Of a stretch of DNA of 64,000 nt, positions 32,873 through 42,747 are shown in pieces. Made by a program: the position numbers and the translations under genes. The stretch is taken from assembly GCA_965233665.1 (NCBI GenBank), contig CBDDTG010000064.1, positions 14,003 through 78,002 on the forward strand. Reading direction: 5' to 3'. The stretch is from Bacterioplanes sp965233665 (lineage in GTDB: Bacteria; Pseudomonadota; Gammaproteobacteria; Pseudomonadales; Oceanobacteraceae). Every line of letters begins with the position of its first letter. Within the stretch, counting starts at the first letter, position 1. The notes under the pieces are model-generated. The model saw nothing but the letters and a program-made list of their open reading frames with translations, was not told where the DNA came from and did no database searches.

Positions 32873-34004
32873 GATGTTCCAGCAATTCCGCCACGGCAGC
32901 CGCTGCTTGCTGATCAGCATCGCGACGCAATTGGCGGTGAATAAACATAAAGGTTTCGTGCAATTGCGACAGTGCATCACTGTCTTGCAAACGCACCAAT
33001 AACGCATCGGCCAAATTGGCTGGGGTGGCTTGCAACTGGATTAGCTCCGGCACCACTTCGCGCCCAGCCAATAGATTGGGCAGCGAAATATAGGGCTGTG
33101 TGACCAAGCGTTTTAAAATATGGTAAGTCAAAGGTGCAACAATGTAGCTCACCACCATCGGCTTTTTCAGCAGCATGGCCTCTAAAGTGGCGGTGCCAGA
33201 CGCCAGCAGCACGACGTCTGCTGCGGTCATGCAGGTATGCGATTGCCCTAGCACCACCGTCACCGGCAGCGGAATGGCAAACTCCGCCAATAACTGCTCA
33301 ATTTGATTGCGACGTTCAACGCTGGCAGCAGGAATAATAAAGTGCAAATCATTGCGCACCCGCAGCATGCGCTGCGCGGTTTCTAAAAATAAGTTGCCCA
33401 AGCGTTCGACTTCGCTGCTGCGACTGCCCGGCATCAAACACACCAGTGCTTTATCTTGCGGCAAATCCAGTGCCGTACGTGCCGGCACCGGATTAGTATC
33501 CAGCGCAATTTTATCGGCCAAATGATGGCCAACAAAGCGCACCGGTACCTGATGGCGCTCATAGAACTGCGCTTCAAACGGAAACAGCGTCAGCATTAAA
33601 TCGCAGGCTTTGGCTATTTTTTCAACGCGCTTTTCTCGCCAGGCCCAAACCGAGGGGCTGACGTAATGCACGGTTTTAATGCCGTGCTGGCGCAGCTTTT
33701 GCTCTAGAGTGAGGTTAAAATCCGGTGCATCAATGCCAACAAAGACATCCGGTGGATCTTGGCGCCAGCGCTTAATTAAATTGCGGCGTACCGCCAGCAG
33801 CTCAAATAAACGCCCCAATACTTCAACCAGCCCCATCACTGACAGGCGCTCCATCGGCACGAAGCTGGTCATGCCTTGTGCCTGCATTAAAGGGCCGCCA
33901 ATGCCTTCAAAAGTGGCGTTAGGGTAGCGTTGTTTGAGGGCTTGAATCAGGCCAGCGCCGAGCATATCGCCCGACGTTTCACCGGCCACCAGGGCAATGC
34001 GCAT
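32865..34004 (-). CDS. lpxB: Lipid-A-disaccharide synthase
   Basis: 379 residues, GT19 glycosyltransferase. N-terminus ALVAGETSGDMLGAGLI and the C-terminal LLASGTATLEAMLLKKPMVV are family signatures. It joins UDP-2,3-diacylglucosamine and lipid X to form the lipid A disaccharide, at the inner face of the cytoplasmic membrane. Its ATG shares a base with the lpxA stop (TAATG), so the two are translationally coupled. Confidence 0.97.
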   Translation of the reverse strand: MRIALVAGETSGDMLGAGLIQALKQRYPNATFEGIGGPLMQAQGMTSFVPMERLSVMGLVEVLGRLFELLAVRRNLIKRWRQDPPDVFVGIDAPDFNLTLEQKLRQHGIKTVHYVSPSVWAWREKRVEKIAKACDLMLTLFPFEAQFYERHQVPVRFVGHHLADKIALDTNPVPARTALDLPQDKALVCLMPGSRSSEVERLGNLFLETAQRMLRVRNDLHFIIPAASVERRNQIEQLLAEFAIPLPVTVVLGQSHTCMTAADVVLLASGTATLEAMLLKKPMVVSYIVAPLTYHILKRLVTQPYISLPNLLAGREVVPELIQLQATPANLADALLVRLQDSDALSQLHETFMFIHRQLRRDADQQAAAAVAELLEHHD

Positions 34005-34768
34005 TAACGAATAATTCCCCGCTTGGCCGCCTCGAGTGTTTGCAGCAATAACTGCACTGCAGCGTCGTCATCGCGCTGCAAGGCCTCGATGGCTTCGGCC
34101 AGTGTTAAGCCCTGGCGATACAAGGTTTTATAAGCTTGGCGCACGCGTTGAATGCTGTCTTTAGCAAAACCGCGTCGACGCAGGCCTTCGACATTAATGC
34201 CGTGTGGCTTGGCTGGATACCCCTGCGCCATGACATAGGCAGGAATGTCTTTTAACACCACAGTGCCCGCCCCACACATGGAGTGCGAGCCAATCAGGCA
34301 ATGCTGATGCACTTGCGTAGCGCCGCCTAAAATCACCCAGTCACCAATATGAACATGGCCAGCCAGGTTGGTGTCGTTGGCAAAAATACCATGATCGCCA
34401 ATCACCACATCGTGGGCAACGTGCACATTGACCATGAATAAATTGTCGCTGCCGACTTGGGTGTGGCCGTTATCTTGAACCGTGCCACGGTGAAAGGTAC
34501 AGGCTTCACGAATGACGTTATTGTCGCCAATGCTCAGCGTGGTGCGTTCACCGGCATATTTTTTGTCTTGGCAGTCTTCGCCGATGGAGGCGAACTGAAA
34601 TATGCGGTTATTACGACCAATTTGGGTAGGCCCCTTAATGACCACGTGCGGGCCAACCACCGTGCCGGCGCCAATTTCGACGTCGGCACCAATAATACTG
34701 AAGGGGCCGACTTCGACATCGTCGGCTAATGAAGCAGCGGGATCGACAATGGCACTCGGGTGAATCAT
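34004..34768 (-). CDS. lpxA: UDP-N-acetylglucosamine O-acyltransferase
   Basis: 254 residues of left-handed beta helix made from hexapeptide repeats (VEIGAGTVVGPHVVIKGPTQIG) and a helical C-terminal domain (FAKDSIQRVRQAYKTLYRQG). The catalytic His is in the NVHVAHDVVIGD segment. First step of lipid A synthesis, using acyl-ACP from the neighbouring fabZ pathway. The start overlaps the fabZ stop by 4 bp. Confidence 0.97.
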   Translation of the reverse strand: MIHPSAIVDPAASLADDVEVGPFSIIGADVEIGAGTVVGPHVVIKGPTQIGRNNRIFQFASIGEDCQDKKYAGERTTLSIGDNNVIREACTFHRGTVQDNGHTQVGSDNLFMVNVHVAHDVVIGDHGIFANDTNLAGHVHIGDWVILGGATQVHQHCLIGSHSMCGAGTVVLKDIPAYVMAQGYPAKPHGINVEGLRRRGFAKDSIQRVRQAYKTLYRQGLTLAEAIEALQRDDDAAVQLLLQTLEAAKRGIIR

Positions 34769-35232
34769 GTCAGCTCCAGTTCACGCTCGGCGCAGGTGAC
34801 ATCCGCCTGACAAGCAATGGCACCATCCACCAGTGCGCGACAAGCAAACTTCCAAATACCGCGACGACCGCCCATGAAACGAGCTTCCAGTACCACTTGA
34901 TCGCCTGGCACAATCGGTCGCTTAAAACGCACGTTATCTGCCCCGGCAAAATAATACAGAGTGGACGGCGTACGCTGATCGCCCAGCATGCTCAGCCCCA
35001 ATAAGCCAGCGGCTTGCGCCATGGCTTCTAACGTTAATACACCCGGCATAATTGGGTGGCCGGGAAAGTGACCATTAAAGAACTCTTCATTAATGGTTAC
35101 GTTTTTCAGGGCGCGAATCACCGCCCCCTCTTCATCATCCAGATTTATGGATTGCACCCGATCGACCAGCAAAAACGGATAACGATGGGGTAAAAATTCC
35201 TGAATTTGCTGTACGGTTTCCAGGGACATCAA
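34765..35232 (-). CDS. fabZ: 3-hydroxyacyl-[acyl-carrier-protein] dehydratase
   Basis: 155 residues, hot-dog fold. The catalytic His and Glu are in FNGHFPGHPIMPGVLTLEAMAQAAG; the N-terminal FLPHRYPFLLVDRV is typical. It removes water from 3-hydroxyacyl-ACP in fatty-acid elongation and competes with LpxA/LpxD for the same substrate, hence the linkage. Two adjacent Met (35232, 35229) are possible starts; the first overlaps the lpxD stop by 4 bp. Confidence 0.97.
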   Translation of the reverse strand: MMSLETVQQIQEFLPHRYPFLLVDRVQSINLDDEEGAVIRALKNVTINEEFFNGHFPGHPIMPGVLTLEAMAQAAGLLGLSMLGDQRTPSTLYYFAGADNVRFKRPIVPGDQVVLEARFMGGRRGIWKFACRALVDGAIACQADVTCAERELELT

Positions 35233-36251
35233 GCTTCACCTTCTTGGCGTTTCTCTAACTGTTGCAGCCGCTTGGCCATTGAATCCAGTTGTCGGAAGCG
35301 CGTCGCACTGCGACGCCACTCTTTCAGTGGCATCTGAGCCGTGCCAGAAGCATAAACGCCTGGCTCATCGATCGACTTACTGATCAAAGCCATGGCCGCA
35401 ATATGACTGCCATCAGCAATGCTTAGGTGACCGGATAACCCTGCGCCGCCAGCCAGAGTACAACCCGCGCCCACTTGGGTGCTGCCAGCAATGCCTGCAC
35501 ACGCAGCGATGGCAGTGCCTTCGCCGATGCTGACGTTATGGGCAACCTGAATCAGATTATCGAGGATGGCGCCATCAGCAATCACGGTGTCTTCCAGCGC
35601 ACCACGATCGACGCAGGTATTGGCACCGATTTCAACGTCGCTGCCAATCCGTACACCACCAAGCTGTGCGATTTTATGCCAGCGGCCAGCGTCTGGTGCA
35701 AAGCCAAAGCCATCCGCCCCCAGCACAGCACCGGAATGAACGGTGCAGCGATCACCCAACGCCACATCATGGTAAAGCGTCACATTCGCCGCCAGGCGAC
35801 AGTTTTGCCCCAATGTACAGTGATCGCCGATCACGGTACCTGGGCCAATTTCACTGCCAGCACCAATGTACACATGCTCACCAATCACCACATTGGCTGC
35901 CACCCGGACATCGTCAGCTAATTGTGCCGTGCCCGCGACCACCGCCGAAGGGTGCACCCCGGCGGCAACATGCGGTCGGTTATCAAACAGCTGGGTCGCC
36001 CGAGCAAACGCCAGATACGGGTTGTCTGCCAACAAGGCAATGCCCGCAACGTCTTCGGCTTGTTCCGGCGCAACGATCACCGCCGCCGCCTGGGTGTTAG
36101 CCAGATGCCGACGATAGCTGTCATTGGCCAGGAAACTCACGTCACCAGGACCCGCCGCTGTCAGTGTGTTTACACCTTGAATGATGATATCGCCGCCTTG
36201 GGTAAGGCGGGCACCGATTTGCTCCGCCAGGTCAGCCAACGTCAGTTGCAT
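35229..36251 (-). CDS. lpxD: UDP-3-O-(3-hydroxyacyl)glucosamine N-acyltransferase
   Basis: 340 residues: an N-terminal uridine-binding domain (to about 100), a long hexapeptide beta helix (VVAGTAQLADDVRVAANVVIGEHVYIGAGSEIG) and a C-terminal helix (LKEWRRSATRFRQLDSMAKRLQQLEKR). The catalytic His is in LDNLIQVAHNVSIG. Third step of lipid A synthesis. It follows skp by 12 bp. Confidence 0.97.
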   Translation of the reverse strand: MQLTLADLAEQIGARLTQGGDIIIQGVNTLTAAGPGDVSFLANDSYRRHLANTQAAAVIVAPEQAEDVAGIALLADNPYLAFARATQLFDNRPHVAAGVHPSAVVAGTAQLADDVRVAANVVIGEHVYIGAGSEIGPGTVIGDHCTLGQNCRLAANVTLYHDVALGDRCTVHSGAVLGADGFGFAPDAGRWHKIAQLGGVRIGSDVEIGANTCVDRGALEDTVIADGAILDNLIQVAHNVSIGEGTAIAACAGIAGSTQVGAGCTLAGGAGLSGHLSIADGSHIAAMALISKSIDEPGVYASGTAQMPLKEWRRSATRFRQLDSMAKRLQQLEKRQEGEA

Positions 36252-36263
36252 ACCGCCCCCGGC

Positions 36264-36758
36264 TCAATTTTCAGCGTTCAGTCGTTCCAACAATGGTTTG
36301 GTCAGGTCGACTTGCGGCGTGGCATACACCACAGCGCCGGCCTGAAGCACGACATCATACTCGCCCTCTTCGATAATTGCTTTAAGCAACTTCTCAACAT
36401 TGGGCAATTGTGTTTGGAAAAATTCGCGCTTCCAACGCTGCTCCAGTTTCTGCAATTTCTGGCCAAAGAACTGAAACTCAGAGCGCTTTTCTTCGAACTC
36501 TTTTGCCAGCTTACGGGCCTCGTCTTCGCTCATAAAGTCGGCATTTTTCTCACGCTTTTCCTGCAGTGCACGCAGATCCGACTCTAGCGATTTGAGCTTG
36601 CTGATATCGCTGCTGTTATCCTGCTCAAACGCTTTGATGGAGTTTTTGGCCGCATCCGACAAAAACACTGCGCGCTCCATGTCTACCACGGCAACCTTGC
36701 TCGCTGCCACGGCAGTATTCATCATCAGCCCCAGGGCTACCATTAACATCCAACGCAT
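36264..36758 (-). CDS. skp: OmpH/Skp family periplasmic chaperone
   Basis: 164 residues. Signal peptide 1-19 (NTAVAA|SKVAVVD), then a long coiled-coil hairpin (about 45-125: SDISKLKSLESDLRALQEKREKNADF...FEEKRSEFQFFGQKLQKLEQRWKREF). It holds unfolded outer-membrane proteins for delivery to BamA, whose gene is directly upstream (26-bp gap). Confidence 0.94.
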   Translation of the reverse strand: MRWMLMVALGLMMNTAVAASKVAVVDMERAVFLSDAAKNSIKAFEQDNSSDISKLKSLESDLRALQEKREKNADFMSEDEARKLAKEFEEKRSEFQFFGQKLQKLEQRWKREFFQTQLPNVEKLLKAIIEEGEYDVVLQAGAVVYATPQVDLTKPLLERLNAEN

Positions 36759-36784
36759 GCATTTGCTCCTTGGTTATTGTGTAG

Positions 36785-39343
36785 TTAGAACACCTGGCCG
36801 AGCGAGAACTCGAAGCCTTCGGTGCGATCGCCGTCTTTATCGTTCAGCGGGATCGAATAAGTAAAGGTTAACGGCCCAATGGCTGTAATCCAGGTAACAC
36901 CGGCACCCACGCTGGTACGAACTTCACTCAGCTCAATGCCATTGCGACAGTACGGATGGCTGTTCAGCGATGGCAAATCGTCGTCGCTGGGGTTAAAGCA
37001 CTCATCGGTAAAGGTGTTGCCCGCATCGAAGAACAACACACTGCGCAGTTGGCTGCGGTCTTCAACAAACGGGAACGGGAAAATCAGCTCGACACTGGCT
37101 TCGGTATTAATGTTACCGCCCAAAGCTCGCTCGCTTTCTAAATAACGCGGCGCTGTGACGATGCTGCCGTTCTCATCCACCTCGTACACTGGTTTGTAGC
37201 GATTAGAATTGCTCACAGCAATGGCTTCGCCATCTCTGCCTTCTTTATAAACGACGTTTGAAGCATTGGCGTCGATTTTCGGCCGACCCCACTCATCCAA
37301 CTCATACAAAATATCGTCATTAGCATCGGTTTGTGACAGCTCGACAATGCTGTATTCCGGCAAACCTTTCGGCCCTAAGCTGTTGCTGGTGTAACCACGT
37401 ACCGAGCCAATGCCACCGGCACGGTAGTTTTTAAAGAATGGCAGACGTTTTTGCTCGCCAAAGCCATCGCCATAGCCCAGCTCAGTGCGTAAACGCAATG
37501 ACCATTCGCCACCCAGCGGGAAGTAGTAATTGGCAGAATAAGAGAGTTTGTAATAAGTCAGGTCACTACCAGGAATAGAAATATCCGCGCTGACTTTGTG
37601 CTCCGTGCCCGCCGTCGGGAACAAGCCTCTGTTGAGCGCGTTATAGCGCCAATTCAACCCCAGCTTATATTCAAGAAAGTGGTCACCTTCTTCTTCAATA
37701 AACTCAACGATTTCTGCAGGCACCGTGCTGCCACGGAACATGTCGGTACTGGTCAAACCACCGGAAAAGCTCAAGCGCTGGCGGTTAGAAATCGGATAGC
37801 CGAAGGTTACGTTACCGCCACGACTATTGGTTTGATAATCACTGACGGTGCTCAAACGCTCGTAGTCGGTTTCGCGATAAAACAAGTTATAACCACGACT
37901 CACACCGTCGATGGTGTAATAAGGGTTAAAGTAAGAGAAGTTATACGACTGCACCGTATTGTTCTTCTGCACTCCCAGCGACATACGATTGCCGCTGCCC
38001 ATAAAGTTATTCTGCGACACGCTAGCGCCCAAAATAACGCCGCTGCCACCGGCATAACCGACGTTAAAATTGAGGCTACCGCTCAACTGCTCTTCGACGT
38101 TGTAATTTACATCGATCATATCGTCCGTGCCGGGTACAGAAGGCGTATCCACCGTCACTGTTTTGAAAAAGCCCAGCTGATTCAGACGCGCCTTACCGGC
38201 GTCGATTTTAGAGGTTGAGGCCCAGCCGCCTTCCATTTGCAGCATTTCACGGCGCAATACTTCATCCAAGGTGCTTTCATTACCGCTGAAATTAACGCGG
38301 CGTACGTAGGTGCGACGGCCCGGCTCAACAAAGAAGGTCAAATCGACCAGACGTTTTTCATCATCAATGTCAGGAATGCCATCAACTTTGGCAAAGGTAT
38401 ACCCGTCATTGCCCAAGCGCTTGGTCATCCAATCGCTGCTCGCGGTGACGCGACGACGGCTAAAGGTGTCACCTTCATCCAGCAATACCAACTGGCGCAG
38501 TTCTTCCTCTTCCACCACTAGGTTGCCAGCAAATGCGACGTTACGAATGTCGTACTTTTCGCCTTCGCTGACGTTAAGGGTGATGTACACACTGTCTTTT
38601 TGCGGCGACAGCGAGACTTGGGTCGATTCGATGTTAAAGCGAATGTAACCGCGGTCCAGATAATAAGAGCGCAGGCTTTCCATATCGGCGGCGAGTTTTT
38701 CGCGCGCGTATTTATCGTCGCTGGAGTACCAGGACCAGAAATTCGAGGTCTGTAGCTCAAACTGCTTTAGCAGCTCGTCATCACTGAACACTTCGTTGCC
38801 GACAATATTGATGTGCGCAATGCTGGCCACATTGCCCTCTTCCACTTCGATGTTCAGGCCAACCCGGTTACGTGGCAATGCCACCACGTCGGTATTGATT
38901 CGAGCATCGTAGCGACCTTGAGCAACGTACTGACGCTCAAGCTCCAGCGCAATACGCTCCAGCGTCGAGCGCTTAAACACCAGCCCTTCCGCCAAACCAG
39001 ATTGTTTCAAACCGTCCATCAACATGTCGGTCTGAATGGCTTTGTTGCCAGTAATATCAATACTGCTGATGGTGGGTAGCTCGACTAAACGAATAATCAA
39101 CACATCGCCGTCGCGATAGAGCTGAATGTCGTTAAACAAACCCGAACCGAATAATTGCTTGGACGCAGCCACCAGGCGTTGATCATCCACCTGGTCGCCG
39201 ACATTAATCGGTAATTGCTCGAACACAGTGCCTGCCGAAACTCGCTGCAGGCCCTCCAGACGAATGTCTTTCACTTGAAAAGATGCAGCGGCGGTAACCG
39301 ATGACCATACCCCTAACAACAGCGCAAACAACACACAACGCAT
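36785..39343 (-). CDS. bamA: Outer-membrane protein assembly factor BamA
   Basis: 852 residues. Signal peptide (1-19, VTAA|ASFQ), five POTRA domains (about 20-425), then a 16-strand barrel ending in GFEFSLGQVF with a terminal Phe. The conserved loop-6 motif appears as VRGYTSN (VRGF/Y type), and the extended loop near residue 670-760 with acidic residues (EVDENGSIVTAPRY) is somewhat long for the family. It inserts barrel proteins into the outer membrane. Confidence 0.97.
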   Translation of the reverse strand: MRCVLFALLLGVWSSVTAAASFQVKDIRLEGLQRVSAGTVFEQLPINVGDQVDDQRLVAASKQLFGSGLFNDIQLYRDGDVLIIRLVELPTISSIDITGNKAIQTDMLMDGLKQSGLAEGLVFKRSTLERIALELERQYVAQGRYDARINTDVVALPRNRVGLNIEVEEGNVASIAHINIVGNEVFSDDELLKQFELQTSNFWSWYSSDDKYAREKLAADMESLRSYYLDRGYIRFNIESTQVSLSPQKDSVYITLNVSEGEKYDIRNVAFAGNLVVEEEELRQLVLLDEGDTFSRRRVTASSDWMTKRLGNDGYTFAKVDGIPDIDDEKRLVDLTFFVEPGRRTYVRRVNFSGNESTLDEVLRREMLQMEGGWASTSKIDAGKARLNQLGFFKTVTVDTPSVPGTDDMIDVNYNVEEQLSGSLNFNVGYAGGSGVILGASVSQNNFMGSGNRMSLGVQKNNTVQSYNFSYFNPYYTIDGVSRGYNLFYRETDYERLSTVSDYQTNSRGGNVTFGYPISNRQRLSFSGGLTSTDMFRGSTVPAEIVEFIEEEGDHFLEYKLGLNWRYNALNRGLFPTAGTEHKVSADISIPGSDLTYYKLSYSANYYFPLGGEWSLRLRTELGYGDGFGEQKRLPFFKNYRAGGIGSVRGYTSNSLGPKGLPEYSIVELSQTDANDDILYELDEWGRPKIDANASNVVYKEGRDGEAIAVSNSNRYKPVYEVDENGSIVTAPRYLESERALGGNINTEASVELIFPFPFVEDRSQLRSVLFFDAGNTFTDECFNPSDDDLPSLNSHPYCRNGIELSEVRTSVGAGVTWITAIGPLTFTYSIPLNDKDGDRTEGFEFSLGQVF

Positions 39344-39365
39344 TAGTTTATCCAGTCTCTCGCGG

Positions 39366-40706
39366 CTACATCAGCCGGCTGATATCGTTATAAAAGGCCA
39401 CCATCATCAGGCTCAGCAGCAAAAACATACCGAATTGCAGGGCAGCGATCTGCACCCGCTCCGACAGCGGTTTTCCGCGCACAGCCTCAATGGCATAAAA
39501 CAGAATGTGCCCGCCATCTAGCATTGGCACAGGCAAAAGATTTAAAACGCCCAATGACACACTCAACAGTGCCAGGAAATCGACAAAGCTTTCCAATCCA
39601 CCCGACGCTGAAGAGCCGGCTACTTTAGCAATGGTGATAGGCCCGCTCAAGTTCTTAACGGATAAGTCGCCCGCCAACATTTTCCATAGCGACTCCAGCG
39701 TAAAGCCAACCAGGTTCCAAGTTTTTTCCAAGCCCTTCAGCAAGGCACTCAAAGGATCGTAATGACTGTCACGCAACCAAGATTCCGGCAGCTGTGGAAT
39801 TTCCACCTGCACACCGGCAAAACCGATGCGCTCGCCGTCTTGCTCACGCGCAGTAGGCGTCATTTGCACCAGCACCGAATCACCCGCGCGCTCAACTTGT
39901 AGCGCCAGCATGGTGTCGGGGTTAGCACGCACGATCTCCACCCAGGTCAGCCAGGTATCGACCGGTTGCTCATTCACAGCGACGACTTTATCGCCGACTT
40001 GCAAGCCCGCTGCTTCCGCCGCACCGCCCGGCACCAGCTCACCTACCACCGCCGGCACCGCATAGCGACGCGGCACTATGCCTAAGCCAGACAGTGGCTC
40101 TGGGCTGTCACTGCCAGACAACCATGCGTTCAATTGCAGCGTGTGCTGACGCAAGGCGCCACTGTCGCTGCGCACCGCGATGATCACGTCGGTGCTTTCC
40201 CCCAAATAAGACAGCAACGTCCACTGCACTTCTTGCCAGGTTTCTGTTTCGGTGCTGGCCACTTGCACAATTTCATCGCCTGGCTGCAGCCCAGCTTGTG
40301 CGGCAATAGAATCCGGCTGAACCTGGCCAATGACGGGCACCACGCCGGTGGTTCCACCCACATTTAGCGCCCAATAAGCCACAATGGCAAAAATAAAGTT
40401 GGCAATCGGGCCTGCGCTGGCAATGGCAATGCGCTGCCACACCGGCTTGCGATTAAAGGCACGGTCCAGCAAGTGCTCTGGCACGGGCGCCTCGCGCTCG
40501 TCCAACATCTTGACGTATCCCCCCAAGGGAATGGGCGCAATCGCATATTCGGTGCCGTGCTTGTCTTTCCACGACCATAACGGTTTGCCAAAGCCCACGG
40601 AAAAGCGCAGCACTTCAACGCCACAACGGCGTGCCACCCAAAAGTGGCCATATTCGTGAATCACCACCAGCAGGCTAATGGCGACAATAAAGAGCAACAG
40701 GGTCAT
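39366..40706 (-). CDS. rseP: Intramembrane site-2 metalloprotease RseP
   Basis: 446 residues from ATG 40706, which overlaps the dxr stop (TGATG); an upstream in-frame ATG at 40730 lies inside dxr. HEYGH zinc motif at 17-21 in the first helix, two PDZ domains (about 125-200 and 225-300), and the LDG motif in LNLLPVPMLDGGHI in the third helix. It cuts the anti-sigma factor RseA in the envelope-stress pathway and clears signal peptides. Confidence 0.97.
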   Translation of the reverse strand: MTLLLFIVAISLLVVIHEYGHFWVARRCGVEVLRFSVGFGKPLWSWKDKHGTEYAIAPIPLGGYVKMLDEREAPVPEHLLDRAFNRKPVWQRIAIASAGPIANFIFAIVAYWALNVGGTTGVVPVIGQVQPDSIAAQAGLQPGDEIVQVASTETETWQEVQWTLLSYLGESTDVIIAVRSDSGALRQHTLQLNAWLSGSDSPEPLSGLGIVPRRYAVPAVVGELVPGGAAEAAGLQVGDKVVAVNEQPVDTWLTWVEIVRANPDTMLALQVERAGDSVLVQMTPTAREQDGERIGFAGVQVEIPQLPESWLRDSHYDPLSALLKGLEKTWNLVGFTLESLWKMLAGDLSVKNLSGPITIAKVAGSSASGGLESFVDFLALLSVSLGVLNLLPVPMLDGGHILFYAIEAVRGKPLSERVQIAALQFGMFLLLSLMMVAFYNDISRLM

Positions 40707-41905
40707 CAGAGGGCGTCCTCCTGCTTGCAAGCATTCACCAGCCAGTCACGCGTAAAGTGACGAGCCCAGTCATCAGCTTGCAAAATATCATCTAGGGAGT
40801 CTGCGGCTTGCCAGGTATGCGCTTGCATGGCCGCGCGAATCGCTGTTGGAATGGCAGTAAAAGAGATTTGTTCCGCTAAAAATGCATCGACCGCGATTTC
40901 ATTAGCGGCATTTAATACCGCCGGCAAGGTGCCACCGGCCGCAAAGGCGTCGGCGGCCAACTGCAAACACGGAAAGGTAGTGGCATCAGGGGCTTCAAAA
41001 TTTAATTGCGCCAGGGCGAACAAATCCAACTCTGCCACCCCGGCATCAATGCGCTCAGGCCAGGCCATGCCATAAGCAATCGGGGTGCGCATATCCGGCT
41101 GCCCCAACTGGGCAATCACGGAGCCATCGCAATACTGCACCATGGAATGAATCACACTTTGCGGATGCACCACCACTTGCACTTGCTGTGGCTGACAGTG
41201 AAATAAAAAACAGGCTTCAATCAGCTCCAGGCCTTTATTCATTAGGGTGGCGGAGTCGACGGAGATTTTTTGCCCCATTGACCAATTGGGGTGTGCCACG
41301 GCTTCGGCAGGCGTGACTTGTTGCAATTGCTCAGCACTGTAGCCACGAAACGGGCCACCGGAAGCCGTCAAAAGAATTTTGTTGATCCCGTGCTGAGTAA
41401 AATCCCCCTGATACTGGCCTGGCAAAGATTGGAAAATCGCATTGTGCTCGCTGTCGATGGGCAGCAGCTGCGCCCCGCCTTCTTCAACAGCACGCATAAA
41501 CAGTGGCCCAGCCATCACCAGGCTTTCTTTGTTGGCCAGCAATACCCGCTTGCCCGCATGGGCAGCCGCCAACGTGGGCAGCAAGCCCGCCGCGCCCACA
41601 ATGGCCGCCATGACCTGGTCGACGTCATCCGCCTTGGCCACATCGACCAACGCATCAACGCCTGCCAACACTTCGGTTGTCACGGCAGTCGCTGCCAAAC
41701 GTTGGCGCAACTCAGCAGCGGCGCCAGCGTCTGTCATCACCGCATAGCGCGGCCGAAACTCCAGCACTTGGTGGTAGAGCTTTTCGACACTGCGACAGGC
41801 CGTCAACGCGAACGCTTGATAGCGCTGCGGGTGGCGACGAATCACATCCAAGGTGCTGACACCAATCGATCCGGTCGCCCCCAGCACGGTGACTTGCTGC
41901 CTCAC
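40706..41905 (-). CDS. dxr: 1-deoxy-D-xylulose 5-phosphate reductoisomerase
   Basis: 399 residues if started at the GTG of 41905, which overlaps the cdsA stop (GTGA) and has GGGGGCT upstream. An ATG at 41938 would add 11 residues inside cdsA and is less likely. NADPH-binding VTVLGATGSIG at the N-terminus; metal and substrate residues in LLPIDSEHNAIFQSL and LTASGGPFRG. Makes 2-C-methylerythritol 4-phosphate, second step of the MEP isoprenoid pathway. Confidence 0.95.
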   Translation of the reverse strand: MRQQVTVLGATGSIGVSTLDVIRRHPQRYQAFALTACRSVEKLYHQVLEFRPRYAVMTDAGAAAELRQRLAATAVTTEVLAGVDALVDVAKADDVDQVMAAIVGAAGLLPTLAAAHAGKRVLLANKESLVMAGPLFMRAVEEGGAQLLPIDSEHNAIFQSLPGQYQGDFTQHGINKILLTASGGPFRGYSAEQLQQVTPAEAVAHPNWSMGQKISVDSATLMNKGLELIEACFLFHCQPQQVQVVVHPQSVIHSMVQYCDGSVIAQLGQPDMRTPIAYGMAWPERIDAGVAELDLFALAQLNFEAPDATTFPCLQLAADAFAAGGTLPAVLNAANEIAVDAFLAEQISFTAIPTAIRAAMQAHTWQAADSLDDILQADDWARHFTRDWLVNACKQEDAL

Positions 41906-42747
41906 GCGCTCAGCCCCCAGTTCAACATCAGCATGCAAAAGGCAAATACAGGCACTGCCGCTGCCATGCTGTCGATGCGATCCAACACACCGCCGTGACC
42001 TGGTAGCATGGATGAGCTGTCTTTGATGCCGCGATGCCGTTTCATCATGCTTTCTACCAGATCACCTAACACTGAAATCACCATGGTCACCACGGTAATG
42101 GCCAACAGCTTCCAGCTACTGGTAAACGTCATGGGCTCAACCCAGTAGTGAATGTAGGTGCCAAACCCGGCGGCGATGGCCAAGGTGGTGGCAAAGCCTC
42201 CCCAGAAACCCGCCCAGGATTTACCCGGACTCACTTCCGGTGCCAGCTTGGTGTTCCCCCAACGCTTACCCGAAAAATAGGCGCCGGTATCGGCACCCCA
42301 AACAATCAACATGACGTAAAAAATTAACAGCGAGCTGTGCGGTTGCTCCTTGAGGTGCATAAAGCCAACCCACATCGGGATCAACACACACAAACCCAAT
42401 AAGGCGCGCATGGGCCGTGCCTGCCACACTCGCGTCCCGCCCGGATAGCGATGCACCAAAGCAAAAGCTAAAGCCCACCAGAGGGTGCCCAAGGCTAAAT
42501 AAACAATGAGCCACTCAGGGAAAACGCGCAGCAAACGTGCACTGATGTACAAACAGACAAACACCACCAAGGCGTAAAGCACTCGGCTCCAGGTACGCTG
42601 ATAACCGGCGATATTGGCCCATTCCCAGGCTCCTAAAGTCGCAATGGCAGCGATAAAAAAGGCAAAAGGTTTCAACGGCAGCAAAAAGATGCCGCCAATC
42701 ATAATCGGCGCCAATACCAGGGCCGTTAACACGCGTTGCTTAAACAC
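41902..42747 (-). CDS. cdsA: Phosphatidate cytidylyltransferase
   Basis: 281 residues, about seven to eight TM helices. The family signature is intact: MMKRHRGIKDSSSMLPGHGGVLDRIDS near the C-terminus, with the magnesium-binding acidic pair. Makes CDP-diacylglycerol from phosphatidic acid and CTP for all phospholipids. The start overlaps uppS by 8 bp. Confidence 0.97.
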   Translation of the reverse strand: MFKQRVLTALVLAPIMIGGIFLLPLKPFAFFIAAIATLGAWEWANIAGYQRTWSRVLYALVVFVCLYISARLLRVFPEWLIVYLALGTLWWALAFALVHRYPGGTRVWQARPMRALLGLCVLIPMWVGFMHLKEQPHSSLLIFYVMLIVWGADTGAYFSGKRWGNTKLAPEVSPGKSWAGFWGGFATTLAIAAGFGTYIHYWVEPMTFTSSWKLLAITVVTMVISVLGDLVESMMKRHRGIKDSSSMLPGHGGVLDRIDSMAAAVPVFAFCMLMLNWGLSA